A stretch of 64,000 bases of DNA from an uncultured Eubacteriales bacterium (GCA_934464615.1 CAKSKA010000002.1:138428-202427), one strand, 5' to 3'; numbered from the stretch's first letter, positions 23,415-34,201 are shown. The notes: generated by a model not told the origin, from the letters alone. Numbers and translations are program-made.

Positions 23415-24475
23415 TGGTTATTAAAAAAGTAAACATTAAGAATTTCCGAAATATTGCGGATATTTGCTTTACACCGGATGAAAAAGTAAATGTTTTATGC
23501 GGTGACAACGCGCAGGGCAAAACCAATATTATAGAGGCGTTGTGGCTTTTTACAGGTGCTAAGAGTTTCAGGGGCGCGCATGACGCGCAGCTGCTGCAAA
23601 AGGGCAAGCAAAAAGGTGAAATATGCGCCGAGTTTGAAAGCGGCGGTGTTGAAAATACGGCAAAAATAATAATAGGCGAAAAAAGGGAAGCCTTTTTAAA
23701 CGGAAAAAAACTTAAAAATCCGGCGGAACTTTCAAAATATTTTTTTGCTTTTGTTTTTTCTCCTCAGGATATAACGCTTGCAAGCGCCGCGCCTGCCGTA
23801 CGAAGAAGATTTTTGGATACGGCGGTATGCCAGATAAGTCCTATGTATATACAGTATCTTAAAGATTATACAAGGGCGGTTACACAGCGCAACAATATTT
23901 TAAGGGACTGCAAATTTGACGCAGGCAAAAAAATATTTTTAGATGATTTTGAGCAGGCAATTATTAAAAACGGCGAAAAAATACTTGATTACCGCAGGCG
24001 GTATATAAACAAACTGTCGCAGATTATTCCCGATATTTTTTCAAAACTTACCGAAAATAAGGAAGTGCTTGATATTTCTTATATTTCAAGCATAAACGGC
24101 GATTACGAAACGGCACTTAAAAACAGCCGGAGTGAAGATATTATAAGGGGTATGACTGCGGTAGGTCCGCACAGGGACGACATCTGCTTTAAAATAAACG
24201 GTTTTACCGCAAAGGAATATTCTTCGCAAGGACAGAAGCGCAGCATTGCGATAGCGCTTAAAATAGCCGGTGCCGAAATTCTTAAAACCGCTACCGGTCA
24301 GCCGCCGACAGCCTTGTTTGACGACGTTATGAGCGAACTTGACAAAACCCGTCAGGATTACATACTTAATCACATTAAAAACTGGCAGGTGTTTATAACC
24401 TGCTGCGAAAAAGCGCATTTTGAAAATATGCGGCAGGGAAAAATCTTTTTTATAAGAAACGGCGGTGTAGTTTAA
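23414..24475 (+). CDS. recF: DNA replication and repair protein RecF
   Basis: 353 residues. Walker A GDNAQGKTNIIEA, signature-like motif in SSQGQKRSIAIALK and Walker B TALFDDVMSELDKTRQ. RecF loads RecA at single-strand gaps with RecO and RecR. Starts at an ATG overlapping the yaaA stop by 1 nt. Confidence 0.97.
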   Translation: MVIKKVNIKNFRNIADICFTPDEKVNVLCGDNAQGKTNIIEALWLFTGAKSFRGAHDAQLLQKGKQKGEICAEFESGGVENTAKIIIGEKREAFLNGKKLKNPAELSKYFFAFVFSPQDITLASAAPAVRRRFLDTAVCQISPMYIQYLKDYTRAVTQRNNILRDCKFDAGKKIFLDDFEQAIIKNGEKILDYRRRYINKLSQIIPDIFSKLTENKEVLDISYISSINGDYETALKNSRSEDIIRGMTAVGPHRDDICFKINGFTAKEYSSQGQKRSIAIALKIAGAEILKTATGQPPTALFDDVMSELDKTRQDYILNHIKNWQVFITCCEKAHFENMRQGKIFFIRNGGVV

Positions 24476-24775
24476 TTGTATTTGCATTTGGGTGCCAACA
24501 CGGTTATAAAAAAGGATGATATTGTAGGAATTTTTGACCTTGACAACACAACGGTTGCAAAAATTTCAAGGTGGTATTTATACGTTGCGCAAAGGCGCGG
24601 GCAGATTATAAATATTACCGACGAATTGCCGAAATCCTTTATTGTGTGTGTGGGTAAAGATAAAAAACAGAAAATTTATTTGTCGCAATTATCGGCCGCA
24701 ACACTTAAAAAAAGAAATAACTTTTTAAGTGTAACGGACGGTTTAACCGATACAGAATCAGAAACGGAGAAATAA
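24476..24775 (+). CDS. remB: Extracellular matrix regulator RemB (DUF370)
   Basis: 99 residues. Contains the DUF370 core (GANTVIKKDDIVGIFDLDNT, then PKSFIV). It uses a TTG start directly after the recF stop with no independent ribosome site, implying coupled translation. RemB/YaaB is a DNA-binding-like protein first linked to biofilm matrix control in Bacillus; its role here is not known. The C-terminus beyond residue 85 is variable. Confidence 0.9.
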   Translation: MYLHLGANTVIKKDDIVGIFDLDNTTVAKISRWYLYVAQRRGQIINITDELPKSFIVCVGKDKKQKIYLSQLSAATLKKRNNFLSVTDGLTDTESETEK

Positions 24776-24776
24776 A

Positions 24777-26714
24777 ATGGAAGAAAACATAAATACGCCC
24801 GTACAGGAAAAATACGACGAAAGTTCCATACAGGTACTTGAGGGACTTGAAGCGGTAAGAAAAAGACCGGGTATGTACATAGGCTCTACGGGAGAGCGCG
24901 GACTGCACCATCTGGTATATGAAATTGTTGATAACTCCATAGACGAGGCATTGGCAGGATATTGCGACAAAATACTTGTGGAATTGCTTGACGACGGCGT
25001 TGTAAGGGTAACGGATAACGGACGTGGAATACCTGTAGGTATAAACGCGCAAAAGGGAATACCCACGGTAACCGTTGTATTTACGATTTTGCACGCGGGC
25101 GGTAAGTTCGGCGGCAGCGGATACAAGGTATCGGGCGGTCTGCACGGCGTGGGCGCGTCGGTTGTTAACGCGCTGTCATCGTATTTGGAAGTAACCGTTA
25201 AGGACGGAAAACATATTTACCGTCAGCGTTACGAAAAAGGAAATATAGCAAGCGAGCTTGAAATTATAGGCGATACGACCGAAACTGGAACGTCGGTTTT
25301 GTTTAAACCCGATCCTACAATTTTTACGGACACCACCACTTACGATTACGATACACTTATAAACAGACTGCGCGAACAGGCATTTTTAAATGCCGGCATA
25401 CGCGTTGTACTGCTTGATAGGCGCGAAGGCTACGAGCAGAGAGAGACCGACCTTTGTTTTGAAGGCGGTATTAAAAGTTATGTTGAATTTTTGCTTGCCG
25501 GCATGAAAAAGGATAAACTTAACAAAGACGTTATTTATCTTAATACAACCGTCGGCGATTCATCAGCCGAAATAGCGTTTTTGTGGTCTACCGCATACGA
25601 CAGCAAAATTATGTCCTTTGCAAATACAATACACACGGTGGACGGCGGCACGCACGAGCAGGGATTCAGGATGAGTCTTGCTTCCACCGTTAACAAATAC
25701 GCCTTTGCATTTAAAAAGTTAAAGGAAGGCAACCCGAAATTAAAAGCCGAAGATATACTTGAGGGTATTGTTGCGGTAGTTTCGGTAAAACTTACAGACG
25801 CCCAGTTTGAGAGTCAGACCAAAGCAAAACTCGGCAACACGTCTATAAGGACGGTTGTAAGCAATTTGGTGTCCGACGGACTGTATTCCTATCTTGAGGA
25901 TCATCCGGCGGAAGCGGGAATTATTATTGATAAGTGCATTGCTTCCTCAAACGCGCGTGAAGCGGCACAGAAAGCAAGGGAAGCGTCAAGAAATAAGTCG
26001 GGCATAGGCGGCAAAACAAGAATGCCCGAAAAACTTACGGACTGCATATCCGACGACGCAAGCAAGACAGAAATATTTATCGTCGAGGGCGACAGCGCCG
26101 GCGGCAGTGCGGTTGAAGGCAGAAATTCCACTTATCAGGCAATTTTGCCGCTTTGGGGTAAAATGCTTAATGTTGAAAAAGCAAGGGAAGACAAAGTTTA
26201 CGGCAACGATAAATTAACCCCTGTAATTGTGGCTTTGGGCACCGGTATAGGCGAGAATTTTGATATAAGCAAACTGCGTTACGATAAAATTGTTATTATG
26301 GCGGATGCCGACGTAGACGGCTCGCATATACGCACGCTGCTGCTTACATTTTTCTTCCGTTATATGCCGCAGTTGATTGAGGAAGGCCATATTTATTTGG
26401 CACAGCCTCCGCTTTTCCGTGTATCAAAGGGTAAACAGCACTTTGACGCGTTTACCGAAGAAGAAAAAGCGGCGTATATTGAAAAACTCGGCGGTACGGC
26501 GGACGTACAGCGTTATAAGGGCTTGGGTGAAATGGATCCCGATCAGCTTTGGGAAACAACGCTTGATCCGGAAGAAAGAACGCTGCTTAAAGTTTCCATG
26601 ACCGACGCACAGGCGGCAGACGAAACATTTACAATGCTTATGGGCGAAGAGGTTGAACCCAGACGCAAGTTTATTGAAGATAACGCGGTATTTGCTACCG
26701 ATTTGGATATTTAA
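24777..26714 (+). CDS. gyrB: DNA gyrase subunit B
   Basis: 645 residues. GHKL ATPase motifs ([36 protein letters not shown]), transducer domain, TOPRIM domain with EGDSAGGSA and [13 protein letters not shown], and C-terminal [16 protein letters not shown]. The usual PLRGK motif reads PLWGK, a variant I recall from several clostridial gyrases. Follows remB with a 1-bp gap after CGGAGAAATAAA. Confidence 0.97.
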   Translation: MEENINTPVQEKYDESSIQVLEGLEAVRKRPGMYIGSTGERGLHHLVYEIVDNSIDEALAGYCDKILVELLDDGVVRVTDNGRGIPVGINAQKGIPTVTVVFTILHAGGKFGGSGYKVSGGLHGVGASVVNALSSYLEVTVKDGKHIYRQRYEKGNIASELEIIGDTTETGTSVLFKPDPTIFTDTTTYDYDTLINRLREQAFLNAGIRVVLLDRREGYEQRETDLCFEGGIKSYVEFLLAGMKKDKLNKDVIYLNTTVGDSSAEIAFLWSTAYDSKIMSFANTIHTVDGGTHEQGFRMSLASTVNKYAFAFKKLKEGNPKLKAEDILEGIVAVVSVKLTDAQFESQTKAKLGNTSIRTVVSNLVSDGLYSYLEDHPAEAGIIIDKCIASSNAREAAQKAREASRNKSGIGGKTRMPEKLTDCISDDASKTEIFIVEGDSAGGSAVEGRNSTYQAILPLWGKMLNVEKAREDKVYGNDKLTPVIVALGTGIGENFDISKLRYDKIVIMADADVDGSHIRTLLLTFFFRYMPQLIEEGHIYLAQPPLFRVSKGKQHFDAFTEEEKAAYIEKLGGTADVQRYKGLGEMDPDQLWETTLDPEERTLLKVSMTDAQAADETFTMLMGEEVEPRRKFIEDNAVFATDLDI

Positions 26715-26734
26715 GGAAAGAGGGACGAGAGAAT

Positions 26735-29299
26735 ATGGCAAAACAGGAAAAGGTTTATTGGCCTGAAAGCGACAGCACAAATATTGTCCCTGTTGAAATT
26801 GTTGACGAAGTAAAGGGCAGTATGCTGCAATACGGTATGTCGGTTATTGTGGGACGTGCCCTGCCGGATATACGAGACGGACTGAAACCCGTACACCGCA
26901 GAATTCTTTACACCATGTACGAAAACGGCTTAACGCCCGAAAAAGCGTACAGAAAATGTGCCGATACCGTAGGTGCGGTACTCGGTAGGTACCATCCGCA
27001 CGGCGACAGCAGCGTTTATGACGCAATGGTGCGTATGGCGCAGGATTTTTCACTGCGTTATCCCCTTATAGACGGACACGGCAACTTCGGTAATATTGAC
27101 GGCTACCCTGCCGCCGCTTACCGATATACCGAGTCTAAAATGAACAGGCTTTCCCTTAATATGCTTGACGACATTGATAAGGATACTGTTGATTTTACAC
27201 CGAACTATGACGACCGTCTTAAAGAGCCTGTAGTACTGCCTGTACGTTTTCCGCAGTTGCTTGTAAACGGTTCCTCGGGTATTGCTTTCGGTATGGCAAC
27301 GGAAATTCCGCCGCACAACCTAGGTGAAGTTATAGACGGTATGTGCTGCCTTATTGATAATCCGGATGCGGAACTTGCAGACCTGTGCCAATACATAAAG
27401 GGACCGGATTTCCCAACGGGCGGCATTATTATGGGTGTTGCGGGTATCCGTGCCGCATACGCTACGGGACGCGGAAAAATAGTAGTCCGCGGTAAAGCGG
27501 AAATTGAGGAACTTAACAACGGAAAATTCCGTATAGTTATTACCGAAATTCCCTACAAGGTTAAGAAAAAAGACCTTGTTAAAAAAATATACGACCTTGC
27601 CGCGGAAAAAAGGGTTGAGGGTATCGAAGACGTTGTCGACTATTCCTCAAAACGTGACGGCGGTATCAGGATAGTGGTTGATGTAAAAAGGGACGCAAAT
27701 CCGCAGGTTGTGCTTAACAAACTGTATTCTTACACCGATTTACAGACGACCTTCGGCGCGATTATGCTGGCAATTGTGGACGGCAAGCCGAAAATTCTTA
27801 CACTTAAGGAAATGCTGCAGGATTGCATTAATTTCCAGTGTGAGATAATTGAACGCAGGACGCGCTTTGATATGAACAAGGCGAAGGAACGCGCGCATAT
27901 TTTGGAAGGTCTTAAAACGGCGCTTGATTTTATTGACGAGGTTGTTAATATAATCCGTTCAAGCAAGACCATTCAGGAATCAAAGGACAGACTGTCCGAG
28001 AGATTCGGACTTGACGACATACAGACTACTGCCATTGTACAAATGCAGTTGGGCAAACTTGCCGGTATGGAAAAACAGAAGATTGAGGACGAACTTAACG
28101 CAAAATACGCATTTATTAAAGAGTGCGAGGAAATTTTGTCCGACCACGCAAAAGTGCTTGATATTGTTAAGACGGAATCGCTTAATTTAAGGGATAAATA
28201 TGCCGACGACCGACGCACCGAGATTACAACCGTTTCGGGCGAAGTTGATATTGAGGACTTGATACCGGAAGAAGAATGTGTAATAACCAAAACCGTTAAC
28301 GGATATATTAAACGTGTACCCGCAAGCGAGTACAGCGTACAAAACCGCGGCGGCAGAGGTGTTAAAGGTCTTACCACCAAGGAAAACGACATTACGGAAA
28401 ATATGTTTGTATGTTCCTCGCACGATTATATTATGGCGTTTACAAACCTCGGCAGAGTTTACAGACTTAAAGCCTACGAATTGCCTGAGGGTACGAGAAC
28501 GTCTAAGGGTATGAATGTTATAAACATATTGCCGCTGCAGGCGGACGAAAAGGTAACTATGATTTTACCCTGCCCGAAGAGCGACGAAAAGCAGTATGTA
28601 TGCATGGGTACAAAAGCCGGCGTTATTAAACGTACCGAACTTGACGACTTTAAAAATGTAAGAAAGACGGGAATTATCGCGCTTTCTTTGGATGACGGCG
28701 ACGAACTGCGGTTTGTAGCCCTGACAAACGGCGAAAAGACTTTACTTGTAGCCACAAAGGACGGCAAAGCGATCCAATTTGACGAAAACGACGCAAGGGC
28801 AATGGGCAGGACCGCAAGAGGCGTGCGTGCAATAAGACTTGCGGACGGCGACGAAGTAGTATCTATGGCGGCGTGTGATAATGACACGGTTGTACTGACC
28901 GTGAGTGAAACGGGATTCGGCAGACGCAGCAATATAAGCGATTACCGAATTCAGACGCGCGGCGGCGGCGGAACAAAGAATTACCGCACAGACAGGTACG
29001 GTAAGGTTGCCGCGGTTGTTGCGGTTGACGACTCGCAGGATGTAATAATGATTTCAAGCGACGGCATAATTATAAGAATAGCAGTGTCGGGTATCAGTAC
29101 ATTCGCACGTCCTTCCAAGGGTGTAAGGATAATGAAATTCGGCGAAACGGGAGCCAGAGTGCTGTCGGTTGCAACTGCCGAGCATGACGAGGAAGAAGTA
29201 AACGCGGTGGCAGACGCCCCCGATGCCGATTCTGCGGATACGGGCGACGACGCCGATACCGCGGACACACAAAACGAACAAACTGAAAACAAGGAGTAA
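26735..29299 (+). CDS. gyrA: DNA gyrase subunit A
   Basis: 854 residues. Catalytic tyrosine is Tyr131 in AAAYRYTE. The residues matching E. coli Ser83 and Asp87 are Ser92 and Asp96 ([10 protein letters not shown]), the quinolone-sensitive form. The C-terminal beta-pinwheel has the GyrA box-type segment in [10 protein letters not shown], and the protein ends in a 35-residue acidic tail ([20 protein letters not shown]). Co-transcribed with gyrB, 20-bp gap. Confidence 0.98.
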   Translation: MAKQEKVYWPESDSTNIVPVEIVDEVKGSMLQYGMSVIVGRALPDIRDGLKPVHRRILYTMYENGLTPEKAYRKCADTVGAVLGRYHPHGDSSVYDAMVRMAQDFSLRYPLIDGHGNFGNIDGYPAAAYRYTESKMNRLSLNMLDDIDKDTVDFTPNYDDRLKEPVVLPVRFPQLLVNGSSGIAFGMATEIPPHNLGEVIDGMCCLIDNPDAELADLCQYIKGPDFPTGGIIMGVAGIRAAYATGRGKIVVRGKAEIEELNNGKFRIVITEIPYKVKKKDLVKKIYDLAAEKRVEGIEDVVDYSSKRDGGIRIVVDVKRDANPQVVLNKLYSYTDLQTTFGAIMLAIVDGKPKILTLKEMLQDCINFQCEIIERRTRFDMNKAKERAHILEGLKTALDFIDEVVNIIRSSKTIQESKDRLSERFGLDDIQTTAIVQMQLGKLAGMEKQKIEDELNAKYAFIKECEEILSDHAKVLDIVKTESLNLRDKYADDRRTEITTVSGEVDIEDLIPEEECVITKTVNGYIKRVPASEYSVQNRGGRGVKGLTTKENDITENMFVCSSHDYIMAFTNLGRVYRLKAYELPEGTRTSKGMNVINILPLQADEKVTMILPCPKSDEKQYVCMGTKAGVIKRTELDDFKNVRKTGIIALSLDDGDELRFVALTNGEKTLLVATKDGKAIQFDENDARAMGRTARGVRAIRLADGDEVVSMAACDNDTVVLTVSETGFGRRSNISDYRIQTRGGGGTKNYRTDRYGKVAAVVAVDDSQDVIMISSDGIIIRIAVSGISTFARPSKGVRIMKFGETGARVLSVATAEHDEEEVNAVADAPDADSADTGDDADTADTQNEQTENKE

Positions 29300-29304
29300 A
29301 ACAC

Positions 29305-30294
29305 TTGGAAAACACAACCGTTAATTTACAGAACAGGGTGTTTGATGCTCAAAAAGCAGAGAAAAAGGAGATAAAGTCTGTTTCCAACAAAACAGGCTTT
29401 GCTATGCTTGGTAATTTTATAATAATGATTACCTGGTCATTCTTTTATATGCGCATTTGCGGCTGGTTCGGCATAAGTACAACAAAGGCGTTAAGGCTTG
29501 TAAACGATGCATTTATGGGGGAAGTTATACAACTTTTTGTATCGGTTTTAATGAGTTTGGTGCCGGCATTGATACTTTGCCGTGCCTGTCTTAAAAAGCC
29601 GTCGGCTGTGGCGGCTTTCGGCAAACCGAAGTGCAAAATCGGTTTAATTGTGGCAATGTCTGTAGGATTTTGCCTTTTTGTGTCGCTTTTAACCAACATT
29701 GCAGGCAGCATTTTTGAACAGATGGGATTTCACGCGCCTGAGGTATCCATAGAAATGCCCGAAGGCATTTGGGGATTTTTTATGTCGGTGCTGACGGTTG
29801 CGTGCGTACCGGCACTTGTTGAGGAATTTGCAATGCGCGGCATTGTTTTGGGACTTTTCAGGCGTTTCGGCGACGGATTTGCCGTACTTGTATCGGCATT
29901 TATGTTTGCTATAATGCACGCGTCGGTCAATCAAATTCCGTTTGCATTTTTTGTCGGCTTGGCTCTCGGTCTTGCAACGGTAAACACGGGATCTGTATGG
30001 ACGGCGGTTTTAATTCATTTCTTTAATAACTTTATTTCGGTAGCGGTTGAGTACACGGGCATATTTTTAGGCGAGGATATGCAAAGTTACATATATCTTG
30101 CAATACTTGCGTCTATGCTTATTATACTTATACTGTGCTGGACCGGACTTACAAAAATGCAGCCGGAATATTTCCGTTTTAAACCGGCGCAAACGGCGGC
30201 AAGTGAGAAAAAGAAATTTATTTGGTTTGTTTTTTCACCGGTCGTTTTAATTGCCACGGCGGCTTCATTTTGTATTGCATATTTTTTAAGGTAA
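29305..30294 (+). CDS. CPBP family intramembrane metalloprotease
   Basis: 329 residues with eight or so hydrophobic segments. The three CPBP motifs are in place: EEFAMRG, FAIMH and HFFNN. Such proteins (Abi/CAAX-protease-like) cleave within membranes or protect against bacteriocins; substrate unknown. TTG start with AAGGAG, 5 bp after gyrA, so it is probably read with gyrBA. Its end overlaps the ribosome site of tadA. Confidence 0.9.
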   Translation: MENTTVNLQNRVFDAQKAEKKEIKSVSNKTGFAMLGNFIIMITWSFFYMRICGWFGISTTKALRLVNDAFMGEVIQLFVSVLMSLVPALILCRACLKKPSAVAAFGKPKCKIGLIVAMSVGFCLFVSLLTNIAGSIFEQMGFHAPEVSIEMPEGIWGFFMSVLTVACVPALVEEFAMRGIVLGLFRRFGDGFAVLVSAFMFAIMHASVNQIPFAFFVGLALGLATVNTGSVWTAVLIHFFNNFISVAVEYTGIFLGEDMQSYIYLAILASMLIILILCWTGLTKMQPEYFRFKPAQTAASEKKKFIWFVFSPVVLIATAASFCIAYFLR

Positions 30295-30299
30295 ACCAT

Positions 30300-30743
30300 A
30301 TGGACAGAAAATTTATGGATTTGGCAATTATAAAAGCCAAACGCGCGCTTGAGGCGGGCGAAGTTCCCGTCGGCGCAATTATTGTTAAGAACGGCGAGGT
30401 TATAGCGTCGGGCAGAAACAGACGGGAAGAAAAACACGACGCAACCGCCCATGCCGAAATTGAGGCGATTAAGGCGGCGGGCGAAGCATTGGGCGACTGG
30501 CGGCTTGACGACTGCGAAATGTATGTAACGCTGGAGCCTTGCCCCATGTGCAGCGGCGCAATAATCAATTCACGGGTTAAAACAGTGGTTTTCGGTGCGT
30601 ATGATACAAAAAACGGCGCGCTCGGCTCGATTGCGAATTTTGCAAACACTCCTTTTTCGTATACGCCCGAAGTATACGGCGGTATTTGCGAAAACGAGTG
30701 CAGGGGTATTCTCGCCGACTTTTTTAAAAATATGCGGAAATAG
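30300..30743 (+). CDS. tadA: tRNA-specific adenosine deaminase TadA
   Basis: 147 residues. Zinc ligands and proton shuttle: TAHAEIEAI and EPCPMCSGAI. It converts A34 to inosine in tRNA-Arg(ACG), the tRNA encoded in this window at 19002-19078. An ORF start upstream at 30222 lies inside the previous gene; ATG 30300 follows TTAAGG and matches the family start. Confidence 0.95.
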   Translation: MDRKFMDLAIIKAKRALEAGEVPVGAIIVKNGEVIASGRNRREEKHDATAHAEIEAIKAAGEALGDWRLDDCEMYVTLEPCPMCSGAIINSRVKTVVFGAYDTKNGALGSIANFANTPFSYTPEVYGGICENECRGILADFFKNMRK

Positions 30744-30786
30744 TTTACATAAATAATATTATGTAAACCTAAATCCGATATAAAAC

Positions 30787-30868
30787 AGCCCTTTTACAGA
30801 CAATGGAAAATGTTTTTATGATACATTTATAAACAAAAACGGACAGGTTGTCTGTAAAACAAGGGGCT
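30787..30868. repeat. 82-nt imperfect hairpin element
   Basis: Outer arms AGCCC-TTTTACAGACAA (30787-30803) and TTGTCTGTAAAA-CAAG-GGGCT (30848-30868) pair over 17 bp with a 4-nt bulge; an inner AAATGT/ACATTT hairpin is also possible. It could be a MITE-like remnant or a structured RNA. No T-run follows on the plus strand. Confidence 0.55.
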
Positions 30869-30910
30869 TAAAAAGGAAAAATTGCGCTGAAACCGCGCGT
30901 TTTGGCACAT

Positions 30911-30941
30911 TAGCGTGACGGGACTCGGACATATCATACTA
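30911..30941. repeat. Dispersed palindromic repeat, copy 3 (degenerate)
   Basis: TAGCGTGACGGGACTC then GGACATATCATACTA: same 31-bp register as 9465-9495, with the right arm diverged. Confidence 0.6.
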
Positions 30942-31045
30942 AGGACATCGGGTATGCTGTTGCCTATCGGGTGTCTTTACTTTTTTGCGTTAAACCGAAG
31001 TTTCGGTAAATTTATGTAATTTTGCAAAAAAAATGTAATTATAAG

Positions 31046-31074
31046 TTGCTAAACACGGTGTTTTGTGATATAGT
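31046..31074 (+). promoter_or_regulatory. putP promoter
   Basis: TTGCTA (31046-31051) and TATAGT (31069-31074), 17-bp spacer; a near-palindrome AAACACGGTGTTT lies in the spacer. Confidence 0.55.
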
Positions 31075-31114
31075 TATTTGGTAATTTTATTTTTTAGATC
31101 AGGGAGAGAGGAAA

Positions 31115-32620
31115 ATGGAACTTTTCGCATTTATTGTGTATTTTGCGGCAATGCTTGGTATAGGCATTTACTTTTTCTTTAAATCCAAAAACGAAAACGG
31201 AGAAAAAGAATACTTTTTAGGCGGACGTGCTATGGGACCGTGGGTAACGGCTATGAGCGCGCAGGCGTCGGATATGAGCGGCTGGCTGCTTATGGGTTTG
31301 CCGGGCAGCATTATGGCGTTTGGTATGGGACAGGTATGGATAGGCATAGGTTTGGCGATAGGTACGGCGGCAAACTGGATATTTGTGGCTAAAAGGCTGC
31401 GTAAATTTTCAAAGGCGGCTGACGATGCCATCACCCTTCCGCAGTATTTATCCAACCGTTTTGCCACCAAAAACAAAGCGCTGCAGATTATATGCGCGGT
31501 GATTTTCCTTGTATTCTTTACGGTTTATGTGGCATCGGGATTTGTTGCAGGCGCAACCGTATTTTCCGCGGTTGTACCCGCACTCAGCGAAGATGTTGCG
31601 CTTATAATTTTTGCGGCAATTCTTATTGCCTACACATTCCTCGGCGGATTTAAGGCGGTTTGCTGGACCGACTTTTTCCAGGGATTACTTATGCTGGTTG
31701 CGGTTCTTGCGGTGCCGATTGTAGTTTTGCTTACAAAAAATCTTGATTTTACACAGCTTTCGAAAATATACGAATACACCGATTCCACCGGCAGCGTTAC
31801 CTGTCAGTTTACGGGCAACCTGTTCAGCGCGTCGTGGCAGGATATAGTTTCGGGACTTGCCTGGGGACTCGGTTACTTCGGTATGCCCCATATACTTGTA
31901 AGGTTTATGTCCATTAAAAAGGCTTCCATGATTAAAAAGAGCGCAACGGTTGCAATAGTATGGGTTGTATTGTCCCTTTGTGCAGTAATTGTTATAGCAA
32001 TATTCGGCAGGGTGCTGTTAGGCGAGCAGTTGTTGCCGCAGGGCGCACAAAAAATGGTATTTATAACATTTGCGCGTATGCTCTTCCCCGGTTTTATTGC
32101 GGGACTGCTTATGTCGGCTATAATTGCCGCTGCTATGAGTACGGCTGACAGTCAGCTTTTGGTAGCGTCGTCTTCCTTTACAAGCGATATTTATAAGCCG
32201 GTTATACGCAAAAACGCATCGGATAAAGAAATTATGTGGGTTGGCAGAATAACCGTTTTGGTTGTGGCAGTAGTAGCCTACTTTATTGCAAGCAGTAAGG
32301 CATCGGGCGCACAGGCGATTATGAACATGGTTGAAAACGCTTGGGGCGGCTTCGGCTCGGCATTCGGTCCGGTGGTAATACTCTCACTGTTCTGGAAACG
32401 CCTTACTTACAAGGGTGCGGTTGCCGGCGTAGCACTGGGCGCAATAGCGGACGTTGTATGGCTGTTTGCCTTTAAGGCGTCTACCGGTGTTTACGAACTG
32501 ACGGTTGGCTTTGCGGCAGGACTTATTGCCTGCGTTGTTGTATCGCTTATTGATAAAGCGCCGAACAAGGAAGTTACCGATATTTACGAACTTGCCACAA
32601 GCAAGGGTTACGAAGAATAG
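31115..32620 (+). CDS. putP: Sodium/proline symporter
   Basis: 501 residues of the SSS (sodium:solute symporter) family with about 13 membrane segments. SAQASDMSGWLLMGLPG and the later AAAMSTADSQLLVASSSFT are the sodium and proline-binding regions typical of PutP. RBS AGGGAGAGAGG. Monocistronic, ending at a strong terminator that is followed at once by a parS site. Confidence 0.93.
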   Translation: MELFAFIVYFAAMLGIGIYFFFKSKNENGEKEYFLGGRAMGPWVTAMSAQASDMSGWLLMGLPGSIMAFGMGQVWIGIGLAIGTAANWIFVAKRLRKFSKAADDAITLPQYLSNRFATKNKALQIICAVIFLVFFTVYVASGFVAGATVFSAVVPALSEDVALIIFAAILIAYTFLGGFKAVCWTDFFQGLLMLVAVLAVPIVVLLTKNLDFTQLSKIYEYTDSTGSVTCQFTGNLFSASWQDIVSGLAWGLGYFGMPHILVRFMSIKKASMIKKSATVAIVWVVLSLCAVIVIAIFGRVLLGEQLLPQGAQKMVFITFARMLFPGFIAGLLMSAIIAAAMSTADSQLLVASSSFTSDIYKPVIRKNASDKEIMWVGRITVLVVAVVAYFIASSKASGAQAIMNMVENAWGGFGSAFGPVVILSLFWKRLTYKGAVAGVALGAIADVVWLFAFKASTGVYELTVGFAAGLIACVVVSLIDKAPNKEVTDIYELATSKGYEE

Positions 32621-32632
32621 ATAAATATACAG

Positions 32633-32664
32633 ACACCGACGGTCAGAAAACCGTCGGTGTTTTT
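32633..32664 (+). terminator. Terminator of putP
   Basis: ACACCGACGGT / ACCGTCGGTGT hairpin with 6-nt loop and T-run. Confidence 0.92.
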
Positions 32665-32679
32665 GTTTCACGTGAAACC
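32664..32679. other. parS site (ParB binding)
   Basis: TGTTTCACGTGAAACC matches 15 of 16 bases of the parS consensus TGTTTCACGTGAAACA. It lies between the putP terminator and the 3' end of the flippase gene, 5.6 kb from parAB. Confidence 0.93.
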
Positions 32680-32680
32680 T

Positions 32681-34201
32681 TTATTGACCGCGGAGGGTTA
32701 AATCGCTTATTCTCACACAGCCGCACAACAGCAAAATTGAAAAATACAAAGCGGTGCAAATAACCGTTAAGACCGAAACGAACAACAAATTCGGCATATT
32801 AAACATACTTAAAAGTCTTTGGGAGGTAAGTCCTACGGCAGCGGCGGTAAGCACGGGAAGGATAATTCCCCTTACAATGCGCGGTTTTACGCTTGTGCAG
32901 ACAATAAGACGGCTGCAGTTAAGCAGGCAGGTAAGCAGATTGCTTATGTACATTATAAGCAAAAACGAATCCATACCGCCGTTTTTAAGCAGCAGCATTA
33001 CAAGGATTATACGCATTGCGGAATCTGCAACCGAATAACGAAAGGTAGCCGCCTGCTGATCCATACCTTTAAGCATACCGTCGGCAATGCTGTCAAGGTA
33101 CATAAGGGGTACAATGGGCGCTAGGTGGCGTATGAGTTCGCCTACCTCGGCATTTTTGTATACAAGCACGCCGATTTCCCTGCCGCCCACAAAAAATATT
33201 GCGCCGAACAAAAATCCCACAAGTGAGGTAATACGCAGGATACCGGCGGTCATTCGGGATATTGATTTTTTGTATCCGCGGGTGCGCGCTTCGGAAATTT
33301 CGGGAATAAGCAGGGCGGAAAAGGCACCGAGCAGTGACGACGGAAAGAAAAGCAGGGGCAAAACCATACCCTTTATCATACCGAATGAGGAAAGCGCTTC
33401 GGACGAGGACATTCCGTAAAGCATAAGCTGTGCCGGTACAAGCGTGTTTTCGGCGGTACGCAAAATAGAATTTATGTACCTGCCCGAGGTTATGGGCAGA
33501 GAAATGTGAAGAATTTTTTTGCATATCGGGTAGTCCGGGGTTGCCCTGCCTGCCAGATTACGCAGATAAAACTTATCGTGTCGGTAAAAAAAGTACAGGT
33601 ATACGCAGGCGACGATTTCGGAAATTACGTCAGCCAAAAACACGCCGTAGCACGCCCACTGCGTACCGTATGGTATAAAATGTTTCACGAGAAACATCAT
33701 TGCGGCAATACGCACGGTATGCTCGAATATCTGCGAGGTGCTGGGCGGCAGGGATTTGCGCCGCGCCAGAAAATATCCCTTTATACATGACGAAATTCCC
33801 ATAAAAACAAGGGCAAATGAAATTATTTTTAAGGAGGGTACTGCGCGCATATCGTGTATAATATATTTTGCAATGGGCGCCGCGCCGAAAAAGACGGCGG
33901 CAAAGGATACAACCGCGCAAATTACGGTAAGCAAAAACGAGCGCGACATTATTTTGCTTATGCCGTTTTGTGTGCCTATGCAGGATTCTTCGGCGACCAG
34001 TCTTGTTACGGCTGTGCATATACCGCTTGTCGCAAATGTGGCGGCAAGCACAAAAAAGGAAAATATAAGTTGGTAAAGACCTATGCCCTCGCTGCCTATC
34101 TGTGCGGCAAGCCAGACTTTCATAATAACGCCTAAAAAGCGCAGCAACAGGGAAGTGGCGGTTAAGACCGCAGCATTTTTTAAAAATACAACTTTTTTCA
34201 T
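32681..34201 (-). CDS. SpoVB-like MATE/MOP superfamily flippase
   Basis: About 506 residues with 14 hydrophobic segments. The N-terminus (FLKNAAVLTATSLLLRFLGV, then GSEGIGLYQL) is that of the SpoVB/polysaccharide-exporter group. SpoVB is needed for spore cortex synthesis and relates to lipid II flippases. The ORF is open 14 codons further upstream, but ATG 34201 matches the family start. No strong ribosome site (ACGGTG). The coding sequence carries a second parS-like site (33681-33696). Whether it serves spore cortex or vegetative wall is not decided here. Confidence 0.85.
   Translation of the reverse strand: MKKVVFLKNAAVLTATSLLLRFLGVIMKVWLAAQIGSEGIGLYQLIFSFFVLAATFATSGICTAVTRLVAEESCIGTQNGISKIMSRSFLLTVICAVVSFAAVFFGAAPIAKYIIHDMRAVPSLKIISFALVFMGISSCIKGYFLARRKSLPPSTSQIFEHTVRIAAMMFLVKHFIPYGTQWACYGVFLADVISEIVACVYLYFFYRHDKFYLRNLAGRATPDYPICKKILHISLPITSGRYINSILRTAENTLVPAQLMLYGMSSSEALSSFGMIKGMVLPLLFFPSSLLGAFSALLIPEISEARTRGYKKSISRMTAGILRITSLVGFLFGAIFFVGGREIGVLVYKNAEVGELIRHLAPIVPLMYLDSIADGMLKGMDQQAATFRYSVADSAMRIILVMLLLKNGGMDSFLLIMYISNLLTCLLNCSRLIVCTSVKPRIVRGIILPVLTAAAVGLTSQRLLSMFNMPNLLFVSVLTVICTALYFSILLLCGCVRISDLTLRGQ
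33681..33696. other. parS-like site inside the SpoVB-like gene
   Basis: TGTTTCACGAGAAACA matches parS at 15 of 16 bases (central T replaced by A). It is 1.0 kb from the other site. Confidence 0.85.

Larger units (their letters stand above)
30744..31045. other. Intergenic region with two palindromic elements
   Basis: About 300 bp without a gene. It contains an 82-nt hairpin element (30787-30868) and a unit of the dispersed palindromic repeat (30911-30941), followed by another inverted repeat around GACATCGGG ... GGGTGTC (30944-30977). Confidence 0.5.

Noticed and set aside
30787..30868. 6S RNA or SRP RNA
   Set aside because: The hairpin is too short and lacks the conserved SRP apical loop and the 6S central bubble.
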